A stretch of DNA of 64,000 nucleotides from positions 26,561-90,560 of the forward strand of contig JAFGQI010000079.1 of NCBI GenBank assembly GCA_016935755.1. The letters are read 5' to 3'. Source of the stretch: Anaerolineales bacterium. GTDB taxonomy: Bacteria; Chloroflexota; Anaerolineae; Anaerolineales; UBA4823. The notes beneath the pieces are model-generated. The model did not search any database, was not told the DNA's origin, and worked only from the letters and a program-made list of their open reading frames with translations. Numbering within the stretch: the stretch's first letter is position 1; each line of letters starts with the position of its first letter. The position numbers were made by a program, and so were the translations under genes. Shown here one piece after another: positions 17,893 through 26,804 of this stretch.

Positions 17893-19716
17893 TTATGCCT
17901 CCAAAACAGGAATGAACTCGAATCGGGTGACATCGACCAGCCCCTTATCGGAGATGCGCAGGTCGGGAATTACCACCAGCGCCAACAGACTGAGCTGCAT
18001 ATTGGGGTTGTTCAATTCGCAACCGCACAGACGGAAACCCTCCAGGACGGTGGCTGCCTGGCTGGCGACCATGTCGGCGCGCTGGTTTGACATCAGCCCG
18101 GCAATTGGCAGCGCAACCTGCCCAATGACCTGTTCATTGCGGACAACAATCTGCCCACCACCCAGATCTGCCAGGCGGTTGACCGCCAGCGCCATATCCG
18201 CTTCGCTTGTGCCTACTACAACGATCTGGTGGCTGTCGTGTGCAACGGTGGAGGCGATCGCGCAGGGTTGGTTGAAGCCAAAGCCATTCACCAGACCCAC
18301 CATAACTCTGGCTGTGCCGTGGTGTCTTTCCACGATGGCGACCTTAGCAATATCTCGTGAACTGTCGACCCTGATTTCGCCTTCTTCTGCGGTGACTTGC
18401 ATACGCAGGTGGCGTGTGGGCGCCTGGTTTTCGATCACGCCGATCACATTGGCGGTCATCATGCCTTTAGAAGGCGCAGCCAGGCGGAAATCAGACGGAA
18501 TCATCTGTTTGGGTAAATGGATAGAATGGGTGGCCCAGTCGGGGTAGGAGAAGGGCGGCAACTCCAGCAGCATTTTCCCTCGCTCAGCTACCAGACGTCC
18601 GCGGGCAATGACCTGATCTATTATCAATTCAGCCAGGTTCGATACAATCAGGACATCGCCAAACCGTCCTGGGGCAATCATCCCCACCTGTCGGGAAACC
18701 CCAAAGTGTTCGGCGGTATTCAAGGTAGCCATCTGGATGGCAGTAACAGGCGGGATGCCGTGTTGGATGGCTTGTTTTACTGCCCGGTTGACATGCCCTT
18801 CATGAACCAGGGTCTCGCAGTGCGAGTCGTCCGTGCAGAGCAGGAAACGACGTGAATCCAGGCCCATTTCTGTGATGGCGCGGGAACCCTCTGCTACATC
18901 CAGCCAGCCGGATCCCTGCCGCAGCATGGCTTTCATCCCCTGGCGCACCCGCTGGGCAGCATCCTCCATGCGGGTGCCCTCGTGATCGTCTTCTGGACCG
19001 CCGGCAACATATCCATGAAAAGGCAGGCCCAGGTCGGGCGAAGCATAATGCCCGCCGATCACCTTGCCAGCAGAACGGGTTTCGCCCATCTCGCGGTGCA
19101 TCTTTTCATCACCAAAGTAAACGCCAGGGAAGTTCATCATTTCCCCCAGACCGATGATGCCTTCCCAACCCATCGCCTCAGCGACTTCTTGCGGGCCAAG
19201 GCTGGCGCCAGGCGTTTCCAAACCGGGGGCAGAAGGGACGCAGGATGGCATTTGAACCCATACATGGATGGGTTGGATGGCGGCTTCATCCACCATCAGG
19301 CGCACACCGCGCAATCCAAAAACGTTGGCAATTTCGTGTGGATCGACAAACATGCCGGTCGTGCCGTGGGGGATGACGGCGCGTACGAACTCGGTCACAG
19401 TGAGCATGCCTGATTCTACGTGCATGTGCGCATCAAGCAAGCCAGGAAGCAGATAGCGCCCCTCAGCTTGAATAACCTGCGTATCTGGGCCGATGGTATG
19501 AGCAGCGTCCGGGCAGTCCATGCCTGGACCGCCCACATAAGCGATACGTCCATCCACAATAGCAACATCGCAGTTGGGGATGATTTCCCCTGACTGTACG
19601 CTCACCAGGCGTCCAGAGCGGATCACCAGGTCGGCAGGTTTGCGACCCATGGCGACATCTACCAGCAACTGGCTTAGCTCTTGCCAGCTTTTTCCATCCA
19701 TTTTATCTTGTGCCAT
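17893..19716 (-). CDS. ade: Adenine deaminase
   Basis: A 607-residue amidohydrolase of the AdeC type, which deaminates adenine to hypoxanthine using two metal ions. The N-terminal metal motif is LPGLLDAHMHVESGM, followed by the adenine-deaminase motifs DPHEIANVFG and GLGEMMNFPGV, and CTDDSHCETLVHEGH in the active site. The C-terminal domain ends with DLRISDKGLVDVTRFEF, as in B. subtilis AdeC (about 580 residues). It lies 20 bases after the amidohydrolase gene and is followed by the GntR gene. It gives the clearest substrate clue for the region: imported adenine or adenosine-derived purine. Confidence 0.95.
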   Translation of the reverse strand: MAQDKMDGKSWQELSQLLVDVAMGRKPADLVIRSGRLVSVQSGEIIPNCDVAIVDGRIAYVGGPGMDCPDAAHTIGPDTQVIQAEGRYLLPGLLDAHMHVESGMLTVTEFVRAVIPHGTTGMFVDPHEIANVFGLRGVRLMVDEAAIQPIHVWVQMPSCVPSAPGLETPGASLGPQEVAEAMGWEGIIGLGEMMNFPGVYFGDEKMHREMGETRSAGKVIGGHYASPDLGLPFHGYVAGGPEDDHEGTRMEDAAQRVRQGMKAMLRQGSGWLDVAEGSRAITEMGLDSRRFLLCTDDSHCETLVHEGHVNRAVKQAIQHGIPPVTAIQMATLNTAEHFGVSRQVGMIAPGRFGDVLIVSNLAELIIDQVIARGRLVAERGKMLLELPPFSYPDWATHSIHLPKQMIPSDFRLAAPSKGMMTANVIGVIENQAPTRHLRMQVTAEEGEIRVDSSRDIAKVAIVERHHGTARVMVGLVNGFGFNQPCAIASTVAHDSHQIVVVGTSEADMALAVNRLADLGGGQIVVRNEQVIGQVALPIAGLMSNQRADMVASQAATVLEGFRLCGCELNNPNMQLSLLALVVIPDLRISDKGLVDVTRFEFIPVLEA

Positions 19717-19736
19717 CTATGAATTCCTTCAGGTTC

Positions 19737-21125
19737 CTACTCATTGCGCAGCAGGCGTAAAGAAGCACGGTTATGCTGCTCCACCAGGAGTGGCAGATCA
19801 ACAGGGACCGGCTGCCCTTGTTTGACGATCATTTTGCCGCCGACCACGGTGTAATCTACCTTTACAGGAGAGCAGAACACCACCGCCGCGACTGGATCGT
19901 GCAGGGAGCCGGTGTACTCCAGACGGTTGAGATCAATAGCAAAGAAATCCGCGCATTTCCCGGGTTCTAAAGAACCCAGATCCGTGCGCCCCAGCACCGC
20001 CGCGCTGCCGCGCGTGGCAATTTCTAATGCCTGCCGGGCGGTCATTAAGGGAGGGGTTCCCTCGCCAGACAAGGAAGCTCCTTGCAGCCCGGCGTTCAGG
20101 CGCGCCAACAGCATTGCCAGGCGCACCTCACCCAACATATGTGAGCTGTCGTTGCTGGCTGAACCATCCACGCCTAATCCCACTCGCACACCCTGGCTCA
20201 GCATCTCCATGATTGGGGCAATGCCTGAGGCCAGCCGCATATTTGAGCCTGGGCAGTGGGCTACGCCGCAGCCAGTCTCGCTGTACAGGTGCATTTCCTG
20301 CTGGCTGACATGCACAGAGTGGGCAAACCAGACATCCGGCCCAATCCAGTTCAGCACTTCCATGTAGCCTACCGGGCGATAGCCAAATTTTTGCAGACAG
20401 AAGGATTCTTCATCCTGTGTTTCTGCCAGGTGGGTATGCAAATGCACACCATATTCGCGGGCCAAAGAAGCGCTCTGCCGCATCAGTTCAGATGACACGC
20501 TGAAGGGAGAGCAGGGGGCTAACACCACCTGGGTCATCGACCCTGGATTAGGGTCGTGGTAGGTCTCAATCAGGCGCTGAGAATCTTTCAGGATATAGGC
20601 TTCATCTTCTACCACGCTGTCGGGGGGCAGCCCGCCCTTGCTTTGTCCCAGGCTCATCGATCCACGGGAAGCATGCAGGCGCAAACCTACTTCTCGCGCA
20701 GCCAGGATTTCATCATCTAAGCGGGAACCGTTGGGGAAGATATAGAGGTGATCCGAAGCAGTGGTGCAGCCAGAAAGGGCCAGTTCGATCAGAGCGGTCT
20801 GGGTGGAGATGCGGATGTCTTCTGGGCGCATACGCGCCCAGATGGGATAGAGCGTTTTCAGCCAGTTGAACAGGTTGGCGTCCTGGGCGGCAGGAACAGC
20901 GCGGGTCAGGGTTTGGTAGAAGTGATGATGGGTGTTGATCAACCCTGGCAGCAGGATGTGCCCACTTAGATCAAGCACCTCATCGGCGCTCGCAGGCAGC
21001 TGATCTGTTGGACCAACCTGTTCAATAAAGCCATCACGCGCAAAAAGACCACCATCGGGTATTTCCCTGCGGTGGTCATCCATAGTCACGAGTATTTTAG
21101 CGTGGCGAACGAGTAAAGTTGACAT
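19737..21125 (-). CDS. Amidohydrolase, 8-oxoguanine deaminase-like (SsnA/TrzN group)
   Basis: A 462-residue metal-dependent amidohydrolase. The motif LPGLINTHHHFYQTLTR (metal histidines near residue 66), HTHLAET (about 234), HSVHVS and GLGVDGSASNDSSHMLGEVRLA (about 318) place it with 8-oxoguanine deaminases and hydroxyatrazine-type aminohydrolases, not with the guanine deaminase GuaD. It would hydrolyse an aromatic amino group on a purine-like ring, for example 8-oxoguanine to urate. It is the promoter-proximal gene of the purine operon. Guanine, isocytosine or a triazine are alternative substrates. Confidence 0.85.
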   Translation of the reverse strand: MSTLLVRHAKILVTMDDHRREIPDGGLFARDGFIEQVGPTDQLPASADEVLDLSGHILLPGLINTHHHFYQTLTRAVPAAQDANLFNWLKTLYPIWARMRPEDIRISTQTALIELALSGCTTASDHLYIFPNGSRLDDEILAAREVGLRLHASRGSMSLGQSKGGLPPDSVVEDEAYILKDSQRLIETYHDPNPGSMTQVVLAPCSPFSVSSELMRQSASLAREYGVHLHTHLAETQDEESFCLQKFGYRPVGYMEVLNWIGPDVWFAHSVHVSQQEMHLYSETGCGVAHCPGSNMRLASGIAPIMEMLSQGVRVGLGVDGSASNDSSHMLGEVRLAMLLARLNAGLQGASLSGEGTPPLMTARQALEIATRGSAAVLGRTDLGSLEPGKCADFFAIDLNRLEYTGSLHDPVAAVVFCSPVKVDYTVVGGKMIVKQGQPVPVDLPLLVEQHNRASLRLLRNE

Positions 21126-21192
21126 TGATTGTTTCTCGGCTGTTTAGCAAGCACGCGGTCGTAAGTAAAGGGAGTGTATCGTATTTGTGTAG

Positions 21193-21203
21193 TTGTCTGA
21201 CAT
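21193..21203. promoter_or_regulatory. Operator site 1 for GntR regulator (TTGTCTGACAT)
   Basis: Imperfect copy of the palindrome TTGTCnGACAA, covering the predicted transcription start of the minus-strand operon, just downstream of the -10 box at 21208-21213. Its centre is 44 bp from that of site 2, about four helical turns, which suits cooperative binding by two GntR dimers. The assignment to the GntR protein at 17145-17879 is inference from proximity and the form of the site. Confidence 0.6.
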
Positions 21204-21207
21204 ATTA

Positions 21208-21236
21208 ATTTTATCAAATAAATGGCCTCTTGTCAA
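21208..21236 (-). promoter_or_regulatory. Promoter of the purine-catabolic operon
   Basis: On the minus strand the -35 box is a perfect TTGACA (21231-21236), separated by 17 bp from the -10 box TAAAAT (21208-21213). Transcription would start near 21201, leaving a leader of about 75 nt before ATG at 21125. The promoter is bracketed by operator sites at 21193-21203 and 21237-21247, so repression by promoter occlusion is likely. Confidence 0.7.
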
Positions 21237-21247
21237 TTGTCGGACAA
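21237..21247. promoter_or_regulatory. Operator site 2 for GntR regulator (TTGTCGGACAA)
   Basis: Perfect palindrome with a single central base, directly upstream of and touching the -35 box of the minus-strand promoter. The GT...AC core is typical of GntR-family operators. A weaker relative, TGTTAGACA (21358-21366), lies near the start of pyrophosphatase transcription and may or may not be bound. Confidence 0.62.
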
Positions 21248-21319
21248 CTTATTTTCTAGAAAAATTTATCCACTTGCTGGGTAAATCCTATGATAAACAC
21301 AATCAATTGGGACATAGTC

Positions 21320-21349
21320 TTTACAAAAATTGTCAAGACGTGATATCAT
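21320..21349 (+). promoter_or_regulatory. Possible promoter of the membrane pyrophosphatase gene
   Basis: TTTACA (21320-21325), an 18-bp spacer and TATCAT (21344-21349) form a moderate sigma-70-like promoter, giving a leader of about 80 nt before ATG at 21437. A small hairpin CGGC-ATGAA-GCCG lies in the leader, and AAGGAGAG precedes the start codon. With the divergent promoter, this accounts for the 311-base gene-free stretch 21126-21436. Confidence 0.45.
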
Positions 21350-21436
21350 GCACCGACTGTTAGACATTATTAAGGTTTAGGGTAGATCACTTGGCAGCGG
21401 CATGAAGCCGAAAAATTCTAATTCTAAGGAGAGAAT

Positions 21437-23758
21437 ATGGATATTTTGGGACTTGCACGGCATGGCTTGAACGCATTTGAGCAAATTGCCATCCTGGGTG
21501 TGGTCATTGTGGCGTTCATCAGCCTGATTTACGCCTGGCTATTACACAAGAGTGTCCTGAAGAAGGAAAAGGGCACTGAGCAGATGAATGCCGTCTGGGA
21601 CGCGATCCGGATCGGGGCAGACAGCTACCTGTCCAGGCAGCTAAAAACCATCCTGCCAGCTATCGTCATTCTGACCATTGCCCTCTTTCTGAGCGTGTAT
21701 ATCGTTCCGCCGACGAGAGAAGCGCTGGAGGAATTCCCGCAGAATACCCAGATCATCATCGCCATCGGGCGGGCAGTAGCATTTATCCTGGGCGCCTCCT
21801 TCTCCCTGATCGTAGGGCAGCTGGGCATGCGCATGGCGATCCAGGCCAATGTGCGTGTGGCAGCGGCTTCCCGGCGAGGCTTCAATGAAGCGCTCTCGAT
21901 TGCCTACTATGCCGGTACAGTCACGGGTATGCTGACCGATGGTCTGGGCCTGCTGGGCGGCACGACCATCTTCATTATCTTTGGTCGAGCTGCACCAGAT
22001 GCTCTGTTGGGCTTCGGTTTTGGCGGCACACTGCTGGCGCTCTTCATGCGGGTGGGCGGTGGTATTTACACCAAGGCCGCCGATGTAGGTGCGGATCTGG
22101 TCGGCAAGGTTGAAAAAGATATCCCTGAAGACGACCCCCGCAACGCGGCAGTCATCGCTGACCTGGTTGGTGACAATGTGGGCGACTGCGCCGGTATGGC
22201 TGCTGATATCTTCGAGTCCTACGAGGTGACCATTGTCTCGGCCTTGATCCTGGGGCTGGCATTGGTGGCGCTCGATCCTACCCACAGCCTGAAATGGATT
22301 GTCTATCCTCTGATTATCCGCGGTATTGGTGTGGTCAGTTCAATCCTGGGTACTTTCACTGTGCCCATTTGGGAAAGCTTCCCGCTGAAGTTTCTGCGGG
22401 CGCATGACGCTGAAGAAGCCATGTTCCGTTCCTATGAGGTTTCCAGCGTCAACACGGTTTTCTTCTCCTTCCTGGTGGCGATCCTGTATGCCGGCGACTG
22501 GCGTCTGGCGATGCTGACCTCCATCGGTGTGGGGCTGGCAGTGGCTTTCAACCCCCTGACTTCGTACTTTACTTCCACCCGACATAAACCAGTAAAAGAA
22601 ATCGTTGAATCGACCTCCACTGGGCCTGCTACAACCATCCTGTCGGGCCTTTCCACGGGCATGGAATCCAGCGTGTGGGCATTGATCGTCATCGCGATCA
22701 GCTTTGTGTTTGCCCTGATGCTCTACGGAGGCATGGGCGAACCGCTGTATGTGCTCTACGCAGTAGCGATGATCGGTATTGGCATGCTCAGCCACACCGG
22801 CAATAATGTCGCCATGGACTCATATGGCCCGATCTCGGATAACGCCAATGGCATCGGAGAAATGGCCTGGCATGATCTGGACGACGAGAATACGCGCAAG
22901 GCGCGCCAGATCATGGCTGACCTGGATGCGGTCGGTAATACGACCAAAGCTATCACCAAGGGTGTGGCGATTGCCTCGGCAGTGATCGCGGCAGTGAGCC
23001 TGTTCTCTTCCTACATTACAGATGTCGGCCGAGCCCAGGCTACGTTGAATGTGCCGATCCTGGATTCGATCCGCATTTCCGATACAGCAGTGTTCGTAGG
23101 CTTCTTGCTGGGCACGGCGCTGCCCTGGCTGTTCAGCTCCCTGTCCATCCGCGCAGTTACCCGCGCCGCCAGCCAGATCGTGCTGGAAGTGCGCAACCAG
23201 TTCCGTATTCCTGGGATTATGGAAGGCACGGTCAAGCCGGATTATGCCCGCGTGGTGAGCATCTCTACCAGTTCTGCGCAGAAAGAGCTGATCCCACTGG
23301 CGGCGATTGCTGTGATCACCCCGGTGCTGCTCGGCCTGGTGTTGGGTGTGGAGGCCCTGGGCGGCTTCCTGGCGGGTGTGATCGGCAGCGGGCAGATGCT
23401 GGCGGTCTTTATGGCGAATGGCGGCGGCGCCTGGGACAATGCCAAAAAGTCGATTGAAGATGAACCGCGTGACCTGGTGAATAACACTGGTAAGGGTTCA
23501 GAGCGACATAAGGCTAGCGTAGTTGGTGATACAGTTGGTGATCCTCTGAAAGATACCGCTGGTCCGGCGCTCAACCCGATGATCAAGGTGGTGAATCTGA
23601 TTTCATTGATTATTGCACCCATCCTGGTCAAATACCAGCAGTTGAATATCGTTGGCTGGTTAATCGTTGTTCTGCTCTTCGCTGGTTTGTATTGGGCGAT
23701 CACTCAGAGCAAGAAGCCTGCTCCCAAGTTGGCGCAGCCAGTAATGTCGAAAGAATAG
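21437..23758 (+). CDS. hppA: Membrane-bound ion-pumping pyrophosphatase, K+-independent type
   Basis: A 773-residue integral membrane enzyme that couples pyrophosphate hydrolysis to ion pumping out of the cytoplasm. It has about 16 hydrophobic segments. The pyrophosphate-binding acidic motifs are DVGADLVGKVEKDIPEDDPRN (about 215-235), DLVGDNVGDCAGMAADIFES and the C-terminal GDTVGDPLKDTAGPALNP. The GNTTKA motif carries Lys at about 504, where K+-dependent (often Na+-pumping) relatives have Ala, so this is predicted to be a K+-independent H+ pump. It is monocistronic and is followed by an 11-bp hairpin. Energy saving from pyrophosphate fits a fermentative lifestyle. Confidence 0.96.
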   Translation: MDILGLARHGLNAFEQIAILGVVIVAFISLIYAWLLHKSVLKKEKGTEQMNAVWDAIRIGADSYLSRQLKTILPAIVILTIALFLSVYIVPPTREALEEFPQNTQIIIAIGRAVAFILGASFSLIVGQLGMRMAIQANVRVAAASRRGFNEALSIAYYAGTVTGMLTDGLGLLGGTTIFIIFGRAAPDALLGFGFGGTLLALFMRVGGGIYTKAADVGADLVGKVEKDIPEDDPRNAAVIADLVGDNVGDCAGMAADIFESYEVTIVSALILGLALVALDPTHSLKWIVYPLIIRGIGVVSSILGTFTVPIWESFPLKFLRAHDAEEAMFRSYEVSSVNTVFFSFLVAILYAGDWRLAMLTSIGVGLAVAFNPLTSYFTSTRHKPVKEIVESTSTGPATTILSGLSTGMESSVWALIVIAISFVFALMLYGGMGEPLYVLYAVAMIGIGMLSHTGNNVAMDSYGPISDNANGIGEMAWHDLDDENTRKARQIMADLDAVGNTTKAITKGVAIASAVIAAVSLFSSYITDVGRAQATLNVPILDSIRISDTAVFVGFLLGTALPWLFSSLSIRAVTRAASQIVLEVRNQFRIPGIMEGTVKPDYARVVSISTSSAQKELIPLAAIAVITPVLLGLVLGVEALGGFLAGVIGSGQMLAVFMANGGGAWDNAKKSIEDEPRDLVNNTGKGSERHKASVVGDTVGDPLKDTAGPALNPMIKVVNLISLIIAPILVKYQQLNIVGWLIVVLLFAGLYWAITQSKKPAPKLAQPVMSKE

Positions 23759-23775
23759 CATCTGGATTTGTCCTG

Positions 23776-23811
23776 GCCCAGGTGGAGAACAGATTGGTTT
23801 TCCACCTGGGC
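23776..23811 (+). terminator. Hairpin downstream of pyrophosphatase gene
   Basis: Perfect 11-bp stem GCCCAGGTGGA/TCCACCTGGGC with a 14-nt loop, 17 bases after the stop codon at 23758. There is no clear T-run after the stem, so it may terminate weakly or protect the 3' end of the message. Confidence 0.6.
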
Positions 23812-23981
23812 TGAGGCTGTTATCACACTTTGTGAACGGGTGGGCGTGCGTCTGGTGGAAACTGGGCGGGCGCTCTTGTTTTAAATTGGCAGAATTTCGC
23901 AAGAATCGGGTGGTAAACCCGGATAAAATAAGTAGAATCTGCGCTGATGATTAGCACCAACGATTGGAGAAGAATGAAGCC

Positions 23982-24860
23982 ATGAACCCGATTGATCAAA
24001 ACTCTCCCGCAGATTACCAGCAGCTATCCAACGATTATCGGCTGGTGGAGAAAGCGCTGGTGTATTTAGAGAATCACTACCTCGAGCAGCCTTCCCTGGA
24101 AGATGTGGCGGCCAGCGCTGGTCTGAGTGAATACCATTTCCAACGCCTGTTTGCCCATTGGGTGGGGATCAGCCCTAAGCGCTTTCTACAGTTTTTAACC
24201 AAGGAACATGCCAAAGCAATGTTGGAGGGGTCGGCAAATCTGCTGGATGTGGCTTACCAGAGCGGTCTTTCGGGGCCGGGACGTTTGCACGATTTATTTG
24301 TGACCTGTGAAGCTGTCACGCCGGGCGAGTACAAGAGCCGCGGGGAAGGATTAACCATCGCCTATGGATTCCATCCCAGCCCATTTGGCGAGTGCCTGCT
24401 GGCAGCAACCGAACGAGGCATCTGTGGGTTGAGCTTTGTCTCTGAGGGCGATCGCCAGCCCGCCCTGGCAAAGCTGAAAATGCGCTGGAGGAAGGCTGAA
24501 CTGGTCGAAGACATGGTTCAAACCGCGGCGTTAATCTCCCTGGTTTTTCCAGTATTGCGAGATCTGCCTGGTGTTCCGCTGCGAATTCTATTGAATGGCA
24601 CCAACTTCCAAATCAAAGTGTGGGAAGCCCTCTTACACATCCCTCCTGGGAAAGTCGTGGCTTACGAAGATATTGCTGTCCATCTGGGTATGCCAAGAGC
24701 GGCGCGGGCAGTCAGCCGGGCAGTCGCGGATAATCCCATTGCGGTGATTATTCCCTGCCATCGGGTGATCCGCAAGATGGGGCTGTTGGGCGGCTATCGC
24801 TGGGGCCTGGCTCGTAAACGGGCGCTTCTGGGCTGGGAGATGGCGAGAGTAAACGCATGA
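23982..24860 (+). CDS. ada: Ada-like protein: AraC-type HTH fused to O6-methylguanine-DNA methyltransferase
   Basis: A 292-residue bifunctional DNA repair and regulatory protein. Residues of about 20-115 form an AraC-type double helix-turn-helix (LEDVAASAGLSEYHFQRLF). The C-terminal 180 residues are the suicide alkyltransferase, with the active cysteine in IPCHRVI. The N-terminal zinc/phosphotriester domain of E. coli Ada (four cysteines) is missing, so it should repair alkylguanine but not be activated by methyl phosphotriesters. ATG at 23982 follows GGAG; a TTG 18 bases earlier is less likely. The next gene overlaps its end by 4 bases. Confidence 0.92.
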   Translation: MNPIDQNSPADYQQLSNDYRLVEKALVYLENHYLEQPSLEDVAASAGLSEYHFQRLFAHWVGISPKRFLQFLTKEHAKAMLEGSANLLDVAYQSGLSGPGRLHDLFVTCEAVTPGEYKSRGEGLTIAYGFHPSPFGECLLAATERGICGLSFVSEGDRQPALAKLKMRWRKAELVEDMVQTAALISLVFPVLRDLPGVPLRILLNGTNFQIKVWEALLHIPPGKVVAYEDIAVHLGMPRAARAVSRAVADNPIAVIIPCHRVIRKMGLLGGYRWGLARKRALLGWEMARVNA

Positions 24861-25804
24861 AACTGCGCATATGGGCGGCGTTAATCTCCATTTACATTGT
24901 CTGGGGTTCCACATACCTGGCAATCCGCTTTGCAGTCCAGAGTATGCCGCCTTTCTTGATGGCTGCTACCCGCTTCCTGGTTGCGGGAGCAATTTTATAT
25001 GCCTGGCGGCGGTTGGCTGGGGATTCTGCACCCACGCGGCGCGAATGGAAATCAGCTGCAGTGATTGGCCTGTTCCTGCTGCTCGGAGGCAATGGCGGGG
25101 TGGTTTGGGCAGAGCAGAGAGTTGTGTCTGGGGTAGCCGCCCTGTTAATTGGATCGGTACCCATCTGGCTGGTGCTGTTAGATGCTTTGCGTCCAGGAGG
25201 GTTGCGCCCAAACTGGCAAACGAGCCTGGGTATCCTGGGTGGATTTGTGGGGATCGCCTTGCTGGTCGCGCCATCAGATCTGTCGGGAGGCGCGCAACAG
25301 GTTGATCTGCTGGGGATGATTGCATTGCTGTTAGGAGCCTTGTTCTGGGCGGTCGGATCGCTGTATGGCCGCGATGCGGTCCTGCCGTCTTCGCCCATGC
25401 TGGCGACAGGTATGGAAATGCTGGTTGGAGGGGCGGGTTTGCTGGCTGCGGGCACCATCACCGGCGAGTGGAGCCGTTTGGACCTGGCGGCTGTCCGGCC
25501 AGAGTCAGCCCTGGGGTTGGCATACTTGATACTCTTTGGCTCGCTGGTGGGGTTTGCCTCCTACACCTGGCTGCTGCGGGTGGCGCCCATCTCCCTGGTC
25601 GCAACTTATGCATACGTCAATCCCCTGGTGGCGATTCTATTAGGGAACCTGCTGGCGCAGGAACCACTTACCCCCAGGGTCATCTTATCTGCGGTGGTGA
25701 TTGTGGGGGCGATAGCGCTGATTAATACCGGACGGGCAGCGTTGCAGAAACGGCTGAGCATGGGTGCACCCGTATCTGCAGTTTCAATGCTGGATAATAA
25801 ATGA
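24857..25804 (+). CDS. EamA/DMT-family transporter
   Basis: A 315-residue drug/metabolite transporter with ten membrane spans formed by two EamA repeats (about residues 5-140 and 155-295). The N-terminus ISIYIVWGSTYLAIRF is typical of RhaT/YdcZ-like exporters, and GSLVGFASYTWLLR marks the second repeat. ATG overlaps the stop of the Ada-like gene (ATGA), so the two are translationally coupled. The substrate is unknown; members export amino acids, purines or toxic metabolites. Coupling to a DNA-alkylation repair gene may hint at export of a reactive compound, but that is speculative. Confidence 0.88.
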   Translation: MKLRIWAALISIYIVWGSTYLAIRFAVQSMPPFLMAATRFLVAGAILYAWRRLAGDSAPTRREWKSAAVIGLFLLLGGNGGVVWAEQRVVSGVAALLIGSVPIWLVLLDALRPGGLRPNWQTSLGILGGFVGIALLVAPSDLSGGAQQVDLLGMIALLLGALFWAVGSLYGRDAVLPSSPMLATGMEMLVGGAGLLAAGTITGEWSRLDLAAVRPESALGLAYLILFGSLVGFASYTWLLRVAPISLVATYAYVNPLVAILLGNLLAQEPLTPRVILSAVVIVGAIALINTGRAALQKRLSMGAPVSAVSMLDNK

Positions 25805-25818
25805 GGTTTTTGCCAGAA

Positions 25819-26802
25819 TTATCGTTTGGCAGCAATCAAATGGATTTGTCCGAGTCGATAAGCTTTTTGTAAAGCCTCGACAACCATTGGATCGTATTTT
25901 TGTCCCGAGAGGCGCACAATTTCCTGGAGGGCAGATTCCAGAGTGCGCGCTCGGCTATAAGGCCGGTCGGAGGTCATCGCATCCAGGGTGTCAGCGACTG
26001 ACAGGATGCGCGCTCCTTCTGGTATAGCTTCGCCTGATAGGCCATCCGGGTAGCCTCTCCCATTCCAGTGTTCATGGTGGTGTCGCACGATGGGGATGAT
26101 GTCAGCCAGATAAGGCACATCGCGCAGCATTTCCGCTCCGACAACCGGGTGGCGGCGAATCTCTTTCCATTCCTCCTCGTTCAATGGGAGGGATTTAAAC
26201 AGGGTGGCTTCTCGGATATGCAGCTTGCCAATATCGTGCAGGATCGCGGCGAAATGAAGCGGTTCGATTGCCCGTTCGCTCCAGCCAAGGGTGCGCGCCA
26301 GCAGCAGGCAGTAAGCAGTTACATGTTCGATATGCCCGCTCATATAGCGATCGCGCAAATCTACTGCGTTCGCCAGGGCAGTCAGGCTGGCCAGGTAGGC
26401 CTGCTTGAGCTGACCGACCTGAAGCTGCCGGGAGCGACCCAGCCGGGAGCGAATGGTGGTGACCAGTTCTTCCCGGTTGAGCGGTTTGGTCAGGTAATCA
26501 TCCACCCCCAGGTTCTTGCTGATCAGAATATCGGCCTGGTCAGCCAGGGCAGTCAGAAAGATAAAAGGGATAGTTACCCATTCCTGGTGTTTGCGCACGA
26601 ATTCATAGAATTGATAACCATCCATAAAGGGCATGGCGATATCCGATAGGATCAGTTCGGGCTGGCAGGTTTCCATTTTTTCAACGGCTTCAGCGCCATT
26701 CCTGGCAATAACGACTGTAAAACCCTCGAAGGTGAGCATATCTCGCAGCCCTTCGCGGAGCACATCGTTATCTTCAACCACCAGGAGGGTGTCCTGAGCC
26801 AT
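25819..26802 (-). CDS. Response regulator with HD-GYP c-di-GMP phosphodiesterase domain
   Basis: A 327-residue two-domain protein. A receiver domain (residues 1-125) has the acidic pocket and phospho-acceptor Asp in LILSDIAMPFMDG (about D54). An HD-GYP domain (about 140-320) has the metal motif HDIGKLHIRE and the signature HHEHWNGRGYPDGLSGEAIP. It should hydrolyse cyclic di-GMP when phosphorylated. No cognate kinase is adjacent. It is the last gene of a tight minus-strand series, 2 bases after the P1 peptidase gene, so signalling may be tied to peptide or amino-acid turnover by cotranscription. Confidence 0.94.
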   Translation of the reverse strand: MAQDTLLVVEDNDVLREGLRDMLTFEGFTVVIARNGAEAVEKMETCQPELILSDIAMPFMDGYQFYEFVRKHQEWVTIPFIFLTALADQADILISKNLGVDDYLTKPLNREELVTTIRSRLGRSRQLQVGQLKQAYLASLTALANAVDLRDRYMSGHIEHVTAYCLLLARTLGWSERAIEPLHFAAILHDIGKLHIREATLFKSLPLNEEEWKEIRRHPVVGAEMLRDVPYLADIIPIVRHHHEHWNGRGYPDGLSGEAIPEGARILSVADTLDAMTSDRPYSRARTLESALQEIVRLSGQKYDPMVVEALQKAYRLGQIHLIAAKR

Positions 26803-26804
26803 GC

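Noticed and set aside
21358..21366. TGTTAGACA as a third GntR operator near the pyrophosphatase gene
   Set aside because: Matches the motif only in part; too weak to list as a site.
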